This document shows, piece by piece, positions 24,786 through 32,790 of a stretch of DNA of 35,738 bases (position 1 is its first letter; each line of letters opens with the position of its first letter). The stretch is from Cyanobacteria bacterium UBA7753 (lineage in GTDB: Bacteria; Cyanobacteriota; Vampirovibrionia; Gastranaerophilales; Gastranaerophilaceae). The translations under genes and the position numbers were made by a program. The stretch covers positions 237 to 35,974 of the forward strand of contig DLEF01000054.1 of NCBI GenBank assembly GCA_002481545.1, given 5' to 3'. Under the pieces are notes generated by a model. That model was given only the letters and a program-made list of their open reading frames with translations. It did no database searches and was not told the origin of the DNA.

Positions 24786-24803
24786 GTGCGTTTGCTAACG
24801 CAC
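24786..24803. repeat. REP-like hairpin, GTGCGTT type
   Basis: Arms GTGCGTT and AACGCAC with loop TGCT, preceded by TTG and followed by ACTACT. This is the same layout as 12073-12092. Confidence 0.5.
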
Positions 24804-24818
24804 ACTACTCATAATTAG

Positions 24819-24847
24819 TTAAGGGGTGCAATTTTTGCACCCCTTAA
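24819..24847. terminator. Hairpin between convergent genes, probable terminator
   Basis: A perfect 13-base stem (TTAAGGGGTGCAA / TTGCACCCCTTAA) with loop TTT. It lies 28 bases past the stop of the minus-strand TolC-type gene and about 80 past the HExxH gene. U runs on either side are weak, so efficient termination is not certain. Confidence 0.6.
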
Positions 24848-24875
24848 AATTAGTGTTATTTTTCAATACTAAATA

Positions 24876-26369
24876 TTAGTATTTAGTACCTGTTGCCTTG
24901 TAGATATTGATTTCATCTACCATACAATCCAATGTATCAGATGCTACCAATCTTTGGATTGTGAGCAAGTTTTCTTTCATTTGGCACCAATCTAATTTAG
25001 AGATAACACCTTGTTGTAATCTTTGATTAGTCATGCCGAAATCTTGGGTTTCCAATCTCAAGTGTTCTTTATTTTGGTTTAATTTTTGGTTATCCATTTT
25101 TGCGGTATAAAGAGAATCATTTACTTCTTGGATAGCCGTTAAATTAGTCTTTTGGTAATTTCTCAAAGCCTTTTCAAGTCTTACTTTGTTAATTCTGAGG
25201 TTAGCAATTCTTGCTCCGCCCGTGAAGATAGGTAACATTGCCGCACCACCTACTGACCAAAGCATATTTTCGGTTGTAAAGATACTGCCTAAGTATTTTG
25301 AATTAAAGAGAGCCAAGCCTGATATATTTATAGTTGGTAAAAATTCTTTCTTAGCTACTCTTACATCAATACCTGCTTTCTTAAGCATAACTTCTGCTCT
25401 GTGGTAATCAGGTCTTTGCATAATAATATCTGATACAACCACATCCGGAACATTACTTTTGTATTTTATTGAGTCATACGCAATTCTTTTATAACTTCCT
25501 GTATTTGCAGGGCTGTCACCGATTAAGACTGCCAACTGGTTCAACAAAGTCTGTCTTTGACGTTGATAGTCAACCAAATCAGATTGTCCTGCAATATAAG
25601 ATTTGTTAGCCTTAATCATATCACTTGTAGATGTAACACCTTCTTGGTGGCTTAATGCCATCAATTCATAGATTGTTTTTCTGAGTGATACAATCTCTTG
25701 CTGTAAAGATATAATCTTATCAAGTTTTACTATATTATAATATGTCGTTCCGACAGAAGAAACGATTGAAATATAAGTTGATCTTTCATCACTGATTGAT
25801 GCTTCAAACAATTTCTTTTGAGATTTTGTTTTGTCATGGTTCTTTAAGAAAATATCAGCTTCATAGTTTGCTATGAAGGGAATACCCATACCGTGAACTG
25901 TATCACGTCCGTAACCGAAGTTAGGGAGCCCCATATCTCCTGCGTTATAACCGCCTTGGATTTGTGGCATTTCGTTTGCCATCTGTGCTTTTACGCCTTG
26001 GAAATATTCATCAACGGTCAATGTAGCTATTTTAAGGTCATAGTTATGTTCCATTGCCCTATTAATATATTCTGTCAAATATGGGTCATTAAAACCTTCC
26101 CACCATGGCATATTAATAAAATCATATTTATTTGTTACTCTTAATTTTTTATAAGGTACGTCTTTTGTTTTTTGAATACGCTTATAAATTTCTTTATCGG
26201 CTTTCTTTTGTTCGGCGATTTTAGCTTTATCCGCCTTCTTTTGCTGTTCTATCTTTGTTTTTTCGCTTTTAGATACTCCGCTTCTGATAAAAGCTTGAGC
26301 CGGAGCAATATCTACGCCTACGAAAGCCAGTAATAATAATAATAAACTTATAAATCTTTTCATTTTCAT
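24876..26369 (-). CDS. TolC/NodT-type outer membrane efflux channel
   Basis: The 497-aa protein starts with a signal peptide (MKMKRFISLLLLLLAFVGVD, cleavage near PAQA), a Lys-rich linker, then an outer membrane efflux protein domain with two internally similar halves. Typical segments are EADIFLKNHDKTKSQKK, VVVSDIIMQRPDYHRAEVML and MLPIFTGGARIANLRINK (compare PIFxGGRLxAN). It should form a trimeric outer membrane channel for a tripartite pump. It is divergent from the MarR regulator and the EmrA-type adaptor, its probable partner. The third codon (ATG) is better spaced from GGAG than the first. Confidence 0.9.
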   Translation of the reverse strand: MKMKRFISLLLLLLAFVGVDIAPAQAFIRSGVSKSEKTKIEQQKKADKAKIAEQKKADKEIYKRIQKTKDVPYKKLRVTNKYDFINMPWWEGFNDPYLTEYINRAMEHNYDLKIATLTVDEYFQGVKAQMANEMPQIQGGYNAGDMGLPNFGYGRDTVHGMGIPFIANYEADIFLKNHDKTKSQKKLFEASISDERSTYISIVSSVGTTYYNIVKLDKIISLQQEIVSLRKTIYELMALSHQEGVTSTSDMIKANKSYIAGQSDLVDYQRQRQTLLNQLAVLIGDSPANTGSYKRIAYDSIKYKSNVPDVVVSDIIMQRPDYHRAEVMLKKAGIDVRVAKKEFLPTINISGLALFNSKYLGSIFTTENMLWSVGGAAMLPIFTGGARIANLRINKVRLEKALRNYQKTNLTAIQEVNDSLYTAKMDNQKLNQNKEHLRLETQDFGMTNQRLQQGVISKLDWCQMKENLLTIQRLVASDTLDCMVDEINIYKATGTKY

Positions 26370-26416
26370 ATCTCCAAATACTTGAATTATTTTTTATAAG
26401 ATGATAACATAATAAT

Positions 26417-26430
26417 GTTGCATTTGCAAC
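26417..26430. promoter_or_regulatory. Candidate MarR operator over divergent promoters
   Basis: GTTGCA TT TGCAAC is a perfect inverted repeat in the 103-base gap. It contributes the -35 box of both inferred promoters. On the plus strand TTGCAA (26424-26429) lies 18 bases before TATAAA (26448-26453). On the minus strand TTGCAA lies 17 bases before TATCAT. A MarR dimer bound here would shut both transcripts, the usual MarR autoregulatory layout. Confidence 0.55.
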
Positions 26431-26472
26431 ACATAAAACTTAACAATTATAAAAAAGGTTTAAAAGTAAGTA

Positions 26473-26964
26473 ATGAGTGAAGTTTTAGTAAGTACGAATA
26501 ATGAAATGGTGGAAGGTTTTGTTAACTCCCTCTATTATCAGATAATGCTTACGGAAAAATATGCGAAAGTTTTTTCTAAGCAATTAGAGGAAAAATATAA
26601 CCTGCCTATCACACTGGAGGAATTGACTGCACTGTCAATAGTGAGTCAGCACAACGGTGAAATTCATCAACGTAAACTCGCCCAAATAATCTTGAAAGAC
26701 CGAGCAAACACGGGCAGGATGCTAAAACACTTGGAACAGCAAGAACTCATAAGCAGAGAAGAACAAACAAAAAATAAACGTCAGGTATTTGTTCTGACCA
26801 TTACCGATAAAGGTTTATCAATGATTAATACTTTGGATAAAATCATCAAGCCGGTATTTAACCGTATCAGTCAAAGGTTTCCGAAAGAAAAAATGGAAAG
26901 CATAAAAACGGGACTGATGGGTGTAAGAAAAGTCATGAAAGAAATTTTAGATATAGATATATAA
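26473..26964 (+). CDS. MarR-family transcriptional regulator
   Basis: The 163-aa protein has the MarR winged helix: LTLEELTALSIVSQHNG-like helix, the recognition region RKLAQIILKDRANTGRMLKH and the wing EEQTKNKRQVFVLTITDKG, with helical dimerisation ends. It is probably a ligand-responsive repressor of the divergent efflux channel and of its own message with the EmrA-type adaptor 25 bases downstream. A palindrome in its promoter (26417-26430) is the likely target. Confidence 0.9.
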   Translation: MSEVLVSTNNEMVEGFVNSLYYQIMLTEKYAKVFSKQLEEKYNLPITLEELTALSIVSQHNGEIHQRKLAQIILKDRANTGRMLKHLEQQELISREEQTKNKRQVFVLTITDKGLSMINTLDKIIKPVFNRISQRFPKEKMESIKTGLMGVRKVMKEILDIDI

Positions 26965-26989
26965 TAAGAAAAGGAATAAAGAGGTAAAA

Positions 26990-27991
26990 ATGGAAGAAAA
27001 GAACGAAAATCAACAAACTCCCGAAATTAAGGAAGATGAAACTAAAAAGAAAAAGAAAAGAAGAATATTACTTATAGTCTTGGCAATCGCTTTGATAATT
27101 GGCGGGTTATACGTATACGACATGCTGGGTTATGTCTCTACGGATGATGCTTATGTAGAAACAACAACAGTAAGTGTTGCTCCTCGTATATCAGGGGAAA
27201 TCATTGAAGTATACGTAAAAGATAACCAACAGGTTAAAGCCGGCGATCCTATCTGTAAGATTGACCCGAGAGATTATCAGGTAAGATTAGACCAAGCTGA
27301 TGCAGCTTACAGAAAAAAAATTGTTGACCAAAAGAACGCACAAGCAAACATGGTCGCATCTAATTCGGAAGTAGCTCTTGCGAAAAGAGATTTGGACAGA
27401 TACACAAAATTGTATGCAGCAGGGGCTGTTTCAAAACAAATATTGGATAATGCAAAAACAAAATATGATTCCGCAAAAGCAGGACATACAGAGGCTCAAG
27501 AAAACTTGTTCGCAGGCGGTAAGAGTGTCGCCGATGCTGATTTGAAATCATTAAAGGCACAAAGAGACCAAGCAGCTTTGAACCTTTCATATACAACGGT
27601 TTATGCACCTCAAGACGGAACAGTAGCTTCAAAAAGAGTTGAAAAAGGTATGATGGTAGCTGCGGGCTCACCATTGTTCACTCTTGTTCCTAACAATGTT
27701 TGGGTTGTAGCTAACTTCAAAGAAAATCAATTGGAACATATGAAACCGGGCATGCCTGTAACAATGAAGATTGATACTTACCCGAAACACAAATTTATCG
27801 GAAAAGTAGACAGTATACAGAGAAGTTCAGGTGCTAAATCAAGTATGTTCCCGCCTGAAAACGCAGTCGGTTCATTCGTAAAGATTGTACAAAGAATCCC
27901 TGTAAAGATTGTCTTCACGGAAAAATATGATACAAGCAAATACATCATAGTTCCTGGGATGTCAGTCGTTCCGAAGGTAAAAATAAGATAA
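26990..27991 (+). CDS. emrA: EmrA/HlyD-type membrane fusion protein
   Basis: The 333-aa protein has a charged cytoplasmic start (KKKKKR), one membrane helix (about 26-46) and then a biotinyl-lipoyl-like domain (DDAYVETTTVSVAPRISGEI). A helical hairpin follows (about 100-190), then the barrel (TVYAPQDGTVASKRVEKGMM) and LVPNNVWVVANFKENQL, matching EmrA-type adaptors. It should link an inner membrane drug transporter to the TolC-type channel. No EmrB-like transporter gene is present in the window. AGAGG precedes the ATG, and a terminator follows at 28018-28047. Confidence 0.9.
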   Translation: MEEKNENQQTPEIKEDETKKKKKRRILLIVLAIALIIGGLYVYDMLGYVSTDDAYVETTTVSVAPRISGEIIEVYVKDNQQVKAGDPICKIDPRDYQVRLDQADAAYRKKIVDQKNAQANMVASNSEVALAKRDLDRYTKLYAAGAVSKQILDNAKTKYDSAKAGHTEAQENLFAGGKSVADADLKSLKAQRDQAALNLSYTTVYAPQDGTVASKRVEKGMMVAAGSPLFTLVPNNVWVVANFKENQLEHMKPGMPVTMKIDTYPKHKFIGKVDSIQRSSGAKSSMFPPENAVGSFVKIVQRIPVKIVFTEKYDTSKYIIVPGMSVVPKVKIR

Positions 27992-28017
27992 ATCATCATT
28001 ATAAATTCTTATAAATC

Positions 28018-28047
28018 AAAAATGTCCGATTCGTCGGGCATTTTTTT
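28018..28047 (+). terminator. Intrinsic terminator with UUCG loop after the adaptor gene
   Basis: AATGTCCGA (28021-28029) pairs with TCGGGCATT (28034-28042, one G-U) around a TTCG tetraloop and is followed by a T run. It closes the MarR/adaptor operon, confirming that no transporter gene follows in it. Confidence 0.85.
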
Positions 28048-28154
28048 ATAGATTAAAATATAAAAACATGTTACAATTTTAACGACAAATTTAGCAAAAA
28101 TTATTTTGTTCAAGTTTTCATAGTAGATGTAGTAAGAAATTTAAGGACAATGAT

Positions 28155-30194
28155 ATGGAAATTAACGACCAACAATTAAGACTCCAAGCAAACAACGAAA
28201 TAAATGCAAAATCAGTTGCAAAAAAAGCAAAAGAAGAACCCCAGACAGAACAAACCGAACAATCTCAAGAATACGGTAAGAACCTTAACTTTACCGGATT
28301 GAGAAATATGAGTATCAGAAAATTGTCTTTAGGCGCAATAAAAAACAGTATCTCGGAAAGCAGAGCATTCAAGCCTGACGAAGAATTTGAGTATGCATAC
28401 GGCAACTTAAAAGCTGCATTCCCTGTTGAAATAAGTGATTTAACAAAAATTGCAAAAGAAAATAAACTTAAACAAAAAAGCAAAGGCTTTTTGATTAATA
28501 TGATGCACAGACAAAATGACTATAATTTTTCTCAAAACAAAAATATAGAAGACGGATGGGCATCAGCAAAAGACAGTATTATGGAACTGTTTAAACGTGT
28601 AAAAAATCCTCAGGAAGGTCATAATGAGTTTATTGATAACAGTAATTTATCAATGAATGACATCAAAAAATGTTTTGATAAATGTGACGACGATCCAAGA
28701 TTGTTAGGGGCTTTAGGAGAAGTTGAAACCTTCGCACCAAAAGAAGATTTCCCTAAAATCATTGAAAGACCTACTTTGAAGAGCGATTTGGAACAATATG
28801 CTAACCATACGGAAAAAGCTGTTAAAAAATCCAATGATCGTGATGAAAACAGAAAAATAATCAAAAGAGCTATCAATAAATTCTTCTATAGTGATTCAAG
28901 AGCAGAAAATCACGAAGAAGCACGAAAATTAACTGATACATTCAAAGAACATACTCAGTTAGTTATAAATCAAGATCTTAAAAAATATGCCACAGACGAA
29001 AGAAACAGTCTTCTTAATTCTTTAACAAGCAGATTTAATACAGACAATCTCAGTCAAGACGGCGAAAAAGTTTTAGGCGATATATATAAATCAACTAATA
29101 AAAATAACGTAGCTGTCAGAAGTGCATTCCTTGATTTTGCATATGTAACAAACTTTGGAGAAAAAAGACAACCTGTAGAAGAACTCAGAGAAGTTAATAA
29201 ATTGTTCAATACAATAGACAAAGATAAAAATGCATTTAACTTTGTTGATAAATATCTAAAGAGCAATGTTACTCAATATAATGCTCTTAATGCACACGAA
29301 GTAAACAGTCTGTTTGATACATACGGAACAGCAACGGTTGCAAATCGTTCTGCTAACTTAATCAGCAAGATGAATAAACATCCATATTCTAATCAATATG
29401 AAATTGCAGCAGGATATTTAGATACTCCTGAAACCGTAGGCGAAAGATTGAAAGGCTTATTCTCTTCTAAACAATCTGTAGAAACGGCTAAACCTTCAGG
29501 CAAACCATATCCTACGGAAATACAGGCAGAAGAAGTTACCGCTCCTGCAGTAAAAGAAACAAAGGCTAAAAGAGTAAAACCTGAAATCGTTAAAGGCGAA
29601 AAAGTTCAATTCTCATTGGCGGAAGCAAATAAACAAAAATTACTCTCAATTATGACAAACTCTCCGTCTAACACAATGAGTAAGAAATTGAAAATCACTC
29701 AAGACAGTGTATCACCTATATTGAAGAAAAATATCAAGAGCGAAAGAGTCTTGAACGAACAAGAATACATCTATGCAACCAATGCAACCAAGATGCGTGC
29801 AAACATGTTGCCTGATATATTTGAATCAATCAAGGCTACAAGAGCCGAAGCAAAAGCAGCAAACGGCGGTAAATTACCGAAAGGGTTTGCTAAGAATGAA
29901 GATGCTCTTGAATTGTACACAAAAATAAACGGCAAGAACAAAAAACTTGTAAACTATATGCTCAAACAAACTAAGACTGATGAAGCAGGCAAGACTGTAA
30001 GAGCATTCAATATTAAAGATATTATCAATACTCTTGATAACGTTCACAAAGACGCATACAAAGCTAAACACAATGCATCAGGTGCAAAATTCACCGCAAA
30101 AGATGAAAAAGCTATGTATGACGGAGTTCTCAAAAACTTAAAATCAGAATACGGCGAACTCCCTAAACAACCAAGAGTAAAGAAAAGTAAGTAG
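28155..30194 (+). CDS. Large helical hypothetical protein, 679 aa
   Basis: I do not recognise the family. The first ~45 residues are polar and disordered (Gln/Lys/Glu-rich), ending NLNFTGLRN. A long helical region (about 60-430) rich in Lys, Asn and Asp follows, then a Pro/Lys/Glu linker (about 450-495). A second helical domain (about 500-650) includes EQEYIYATNATKMRANMLPD. The end is basic (QPRVKKSK). There is no signal peptide or membrane segment. The NFTG motif after a disordered start resembles YAFKG near the start of the probable ADP-ribosyltransferase at 5847-7712, which may mark a shared targeting signal. AAGGA precedes the ATG, and a hairpin at 30216-30250 follows. Confidence 0.65.
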   Translation: MEINDQQLRLQANNEINAKSVAKKAKEEPQTEQTEQSQEYGKNLNFTGLRNMSIRKLSLGAIKNSISESRAFKPDEEFEYAYGNLKAAFPVEISDLTKIAKENKLKQKSKGFLINMMHRQNDYNFSQNKNIEDGWASAKDSIMELFKRVKNPQEGHNEFIDNSNLSMNDIKKCFDKCDDDPRLLGALGEVETFAPKEDFPKIIERPTLKSDLEQYANHTEKAVKKSNDRDENRKIIKRAINKFFYSDSRAENHEEARKLTDTFKEHTQLVINQDLKKYATDERNSLLNSLTSRFNTDNLSQDGEKVLGDIYKSTNKNNVAVRSAFLDFAYVTNFGEKRQPVEELREVNKLFNTIDKDKNAFNFVDKYLKSNVTQYNALNAHEVNSLFDTYGTATVANRSANLISKMNKHPYSNQYEIAAGYLDTPETVGERLKGLFSSKQSVETAKPSGKPYPTEIQAEEVTAPAVKETKAKRVKPEIVKGEKVQFSLAEANKQKLLSIMTNSPSNTMSKKLKITQDSVSPILKKNIKSERVLNEQEYIYATNATKMRANMLPDIFESIKATRAEAKAANGGKLPKGFAKNEDALELYTKINGKNKKLVNYMLKQTKTDEAGKTVRAFNIKDIINTLDNVHKDAYKAKHNASGAKFTAKDEKAMYDGVLKNLKSEYGELPKQPRVKKSK

Positions 30195-30215
30195 AGTAAG
30201 TATAGAAGAATATAA

Positions 30216-30250
30216 AACAAAGCCTTGAAATAATATTTCAAGGCTTTGTT
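30216..30250 (+). terminator. Hairpin terminator after the 679-aa gene
   Basis: A 15-base perfect stem (AACAAAGCCTTGAAA / TTTCAAGGCTTTGTT) with a five-base loop, 22 bases past the stop. The U tract is short (TTATTTC), so efficiency is uncertain. Confidence 0.7.
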
Positions 30251-30344
30251 ATTTCAAATAATATTAGAGAAAAACAACTCTTTTTATAGTAAAATATTTA
30301 AAAAGGTTTCTATATACAAAGTTACAATATATGTTATAAAACCT

Positions 30345-30411
30345 GTCATCCTGAACTCGTTTCAGGATCTTATAAAAAAGTTTAAAGATGCTGAAATAAA
30401 TTCAGCATGAC
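30345..30411. repeat. GTCAT...ATGAC intergenic repeat
   Basis: Outer arms GTCAT and ATGAC enclose two hairpins, CCTGAA/TTTCAGG and GCTGAA/TTCAGC. It is the same general class as the longer nested element at 11895-12049 and lies just upstream of the exported-protein gene. Confidence 0.5.
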
Positions 30412-30459
30412 ACAATTGATTTATTATAGCAATTATAAGTGCTTTAAAAAGGAGAAGGT

Positions 30460-31551
30460 ATGAAGAAATTTTGGGTATTATTATTGTTTAGTGCGGTTAT
30501 TTGTACAACATCGGCTTATGCATTTAATTGGAAGTTTTGGGCATGGGGAAGACAATCCGCAGCCGTTACAACCGAAAAAACCGTAACCGTTACAAAAAAA
30601 GACGGACTTGAAATAATCCCTACAATGGACACAGTTTCTAACTCAAAAAATACAGTCTGGGTAGGAACATTCCAACTTATTTGGAACGATTTGATTGATG
30701 AAATAATAAAACGCCCTGTCGAATTTGGCGTTGCATCTCCGATGGCTGACAGCTTGAATAAAAAAGCCTTCACAGTTGACGATTTGGAGGAGTCTTCTTA
30801 TTATAAAAAACTGGCTCTTGCATCTCCAAAGGTAAAAAAAGAGATTGAAAAAGCAATAAAAGAAAAATTCAATGAAACCAGCGATATTTTGGACAAATTT
30901 GACTGGACACCCGCTCAGGGCAAATACATTCTTTATGCAATGTTAAAAAAGGATTTTGAGTATATAAAACCGTTCGACAAACTTGAGGACGGGGAATTTA
31001 AAGGAAGTCAAGGCAAGGTTAAATACTTCGGTATAAATGACGACTCGAACAGAAGTCTTCGTTCAACTGTTAATGTTTTGTTCTACAACGGCAAAAATGA
31101 TTACGCAATATCTCTAAAATCAAAACAAGGTGACACCGTATTTTTATACGGAACTGACGACGAAAAGACCTTTGATGTTTTATATAAAAATATGCAATCT
31201 AAGGCAAAAACTTACACAGGCAGTCACAATTTCGGAAAAGATGACGAGTTTAAGGCTCCGCTCATAGAACTTAAAGCTGAGAGAGAATTTCCGGAACTTT
31301 GCAACAAGCCGATAAAATATTCTGATTATATGATATCAAAGGCTATTGAGACGGTTCAATTTAAGATGAACGAAACAGGAGTAAAACTGAAATCAGAGGC
31401 AGGCATGATGGTTGAACTCACCTGTGCCCCGGGCTACAGACCTGAGCCAAGATATTTCTATTTTAACGACAGATATATTATCTTCCTGCAGGAAAAGAGT
31501 AAACCTTATTTTGCTCTAAAAGTGGAAGATGCAAAGAGTTTGCAGAAATAG
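30460..31551 (+). CDS. Exported hypothetical protein, 363 aa
   Basis: A clear signal peptide (MKKFWVLLLFSAVICTTSAY, cleavage after AYA) is followed by a globular domain without further membrane segments. Some stretches (VWVGTFQLIWNDLIDEIIK near the start and YFYFNDRYIIFLQEKSKPYF near the end) recall the ends of serpin-like folds, but I cannot claim homology. It contains two conserved-looking Cys (ELCNKP and LTCAPG). AAAGGAGAAGG precedes the ATG. The ung gene starts 11 bases downstream, so both are probably on one message. Confidence 0.7.
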   Translation: MKKFWVLLLFSAVICTTSAYAFNWKFWAWGRQSAAVTTEKTVTVTKKDGLEIIPTMDTVSNSKNTVWVGTFQLIWNDLIDEIIKRPVEFGVASPMADSLNKKAFTVDDLEESSYYKKLALASPKVKKEIEKAIKEKFNETSDILDKFDWTPAQGKYILYAMLKKDFEYIKPFDKLEDGEFKGSQGKVKYFGINDDSNRSLRSTVNVLFYNGKNDYAISLKSKQGDTVFLYGTDDEKTFDVLYKNMQSKAKTYTGSHNFGKDDEFKAPLIELKAEREFPELCNKPIKYSDYMISKAIETVQFKMNETGVKLKSEAGMMVELTCAPGYRPEPRYFYFNDRYIIFLQEKSKPYFALKVEDAKSLQK

Positions 31552-31562
31552 GCGGATAAAAG

Positions 31563-32336
31563 ATGAAGGAATTATTTGATAAACTAATAGGAAACGGGTG
31601 GCTCACAAAAGAAGAGGCACAAAACTTCTACGACAATCCTGACATAATCGAATGTATGGAAAAGAGTACAAGCCCTGTCAAATCAAATATCTTTAATGCC
31701 TTAAACCTTGTTCCTTTAAACTCGTTTAAGGTTCTTATATTGGGCAAAGATCCTTATCCTAACCCTAAAGATGCGCAAGGGTTAGCGTTTTCGAGTATGG
31801 ATAAATCGACTCCCGATTCTTTGAAAAACATCTTTAAGTCACTTGATAAAACATATGGCAGTAACCTGTTTGAAAAAGCCGACAATGACCTCACAAGCTG
31901 GGCGAAACAGGGGGTATTGCTTCTTAATACGGGATTAACTTATCAAAAGATTGACTCAGACGGGATGGACAAAAAAGAAAAGCTATCGGCACAGAACAAA
32001 ACCCAAAACCGTCATATGAAGATATGGCGTCCGTTTATCAAACTGATTATAAAGAAAATCCTCTCAATCAAAGACAGACCGACCGTTTATATGTTATGGG
32101 GAAACGACGCTCATAACATTGTATTCAGCGAGATAAAGAACAAAGACTTTAAATCACATTTGCACGAAAGAGGAGCATTCATTATACCTGATACCCAAAC
32201 AATGATTTTGCAATGTGCACATCCTTCCCCACTTTCCGTAAACCGTGGCGGAGACTTTTTGGAGATGGCACCAGAATACTTCAAAGACTGTGATGAACAC
32301 CTCAAAACAGACCGTATTAACTGGACGAAATTATAA
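31563..32336 (+). CDS. ung: Uracil-DNA glycosylase (family 1-like)
   Basis: Ung removes uracil from DNA to start base excision repair. The 257-aa protein has the water-activating motif as GKDPYPNPKDAQGLAFS (D63), LLNTGLTY, VYMLWGNDAHN, and the DNA-intercalating HPSPLSVNRGG (H220). The usual family 1 sequence is GQDPYH; here Gln is replaced by Lys and His by Pro. The catalytic Asp and His remain, so activity is likely. It follows the exported-protein gene after 11 bases. Confidence 0.88.
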   Translation: MKELFDKLIGNGWLTKEEAQNFYDNPDIIECMEKSTSPVKSNIFNALNLVPLNSFKVLILGKDPYPNPKDAQGLAFSSMDKSTPDSLKNIFKSLDKTYGSNLFEKADNDLTSWAKQGVLLLNTGLTYQKIDSDGMDKKEKLSAQNKTQNRHMKIWRPFIKLIIKKILSIKDRPTVYMLWGNDAHNIVFSEIKNKDFKSHLHERGAFIIPDTQTMILQCAHPSPLSVNRGGDFLEMAPEYFKDCDEHLKTDRINWTKL

Positions 32337-32371
32337 CTATTTATTATTTGTTAAGTAACGTAAAGCGCGAT

Positions 32372-32399
32372 TTGACAAAGTCTGAAAAAAGCGTATAAT
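32372..32399 (+). promoter_or_regulatory. Consensus promoter TTGACA/TATAAT
   Basis: Both boxes are perfect: TTGACA (32372-32377) and TATAAT (32394-32399), 16 bases apart. This is the best sigma-70-type promoter in the window, and it points at a region without a normal gene. Confidence 0.75.
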
Positions 32400-32450
32400 C
32401 ATGTTAACGCACAGTGAAACAGATAATATATGGAATTGGGGAATTCTTAT

Positions 32451-32585
32451 ATGATTAAGGATTTATTTGATAACATAGGTTTAAAATTATCAGTATTCGT
32501 ACTTGTTCTTAAAGGTTTTGTTAGTGGAGTGTATGGAAACTGTATCCAAGTCGAGTATTGTTATATTGATGATGAATTATGTTAA
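32451..32585 (+). CDS. Possible 44-aa hydrophobic small protein
   Basis: ATG 32451, preceded by GGGGAATTC, opens a 44-codon frame: MIKDLFDNIGLKLSVFVLVL, then KGFVSGVYGN and a Cys-containing polar tail ending DDELC. Residues 10-28 could form one membrane helix. Tiny frames follow, each stop overlapping the next start: TGATG after an 8-codon frame and ATGA before a 25-codon one (MIKKRDYISKIMKEMTK...). This may be a real small membrane protein, or the front of a gene broken by frameshifts. Confidence 0.4.
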   Translation: MIKDLFDNIGLKLSVFVLVLKGFVSGVYGNCIQVEYCYIDDELC

Positions 32586-32729
32586 TATGACCGCCAAAGG
32601 TCAACCAACCTGATGGGAGACCCTAACATCTTTCGGAAATGATAAAGAAAAGGGATTATATATCCAAGATAATGAAAGAGATGACAAAACCGATGAGATG
32701 TTCAAAACTAGACTAAAAATAAGAAAACT

Positions 32730-32757
32730 AAAGACTTGCCAATGAGCAAGCCTTTTT
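32730..32757 (+). terminator. Intrinsic terminator of the 32406-32757 transcript
   Basis: CTTGC and GCAAG pair around a six-base loop (CAATGA). They are extended by AAAG/CTTT with one mismatch and followed by CTTTTT. Confidence 0.7.
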
Positions 32758-32790
32758 AGTGTAAATTTTTAAAATTTATGCATACCCAAG

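Larger units (their letters stand above)
32406..32757 (+). ncRNA. Candidate ~350-base transcript, small RNA or small-protein mRNA
   Basis: The start is inferred from the consensus promoter at 32372-32399 and the end from the terminator at 32730-32757. It contains the 44-codon ORF at 32451-32585. After it comes a segment with several short pairings (TGACC/GGTCA around GCCAAA at about 32587-32602, and GGGAGACCC). It does not match tmRNA, RNase P RNA, 6S or SRP RNA as far as I can judge. A decayed gene with an intact promoter is the alternative. Confidence 0.45.

Noticed and set aside
32587..32720. tmRNA, RNase P RNA or 6S RNA in the orphan transcript
   Set aside because: I could not find the conserved sequence blocks of any of these RNAs.
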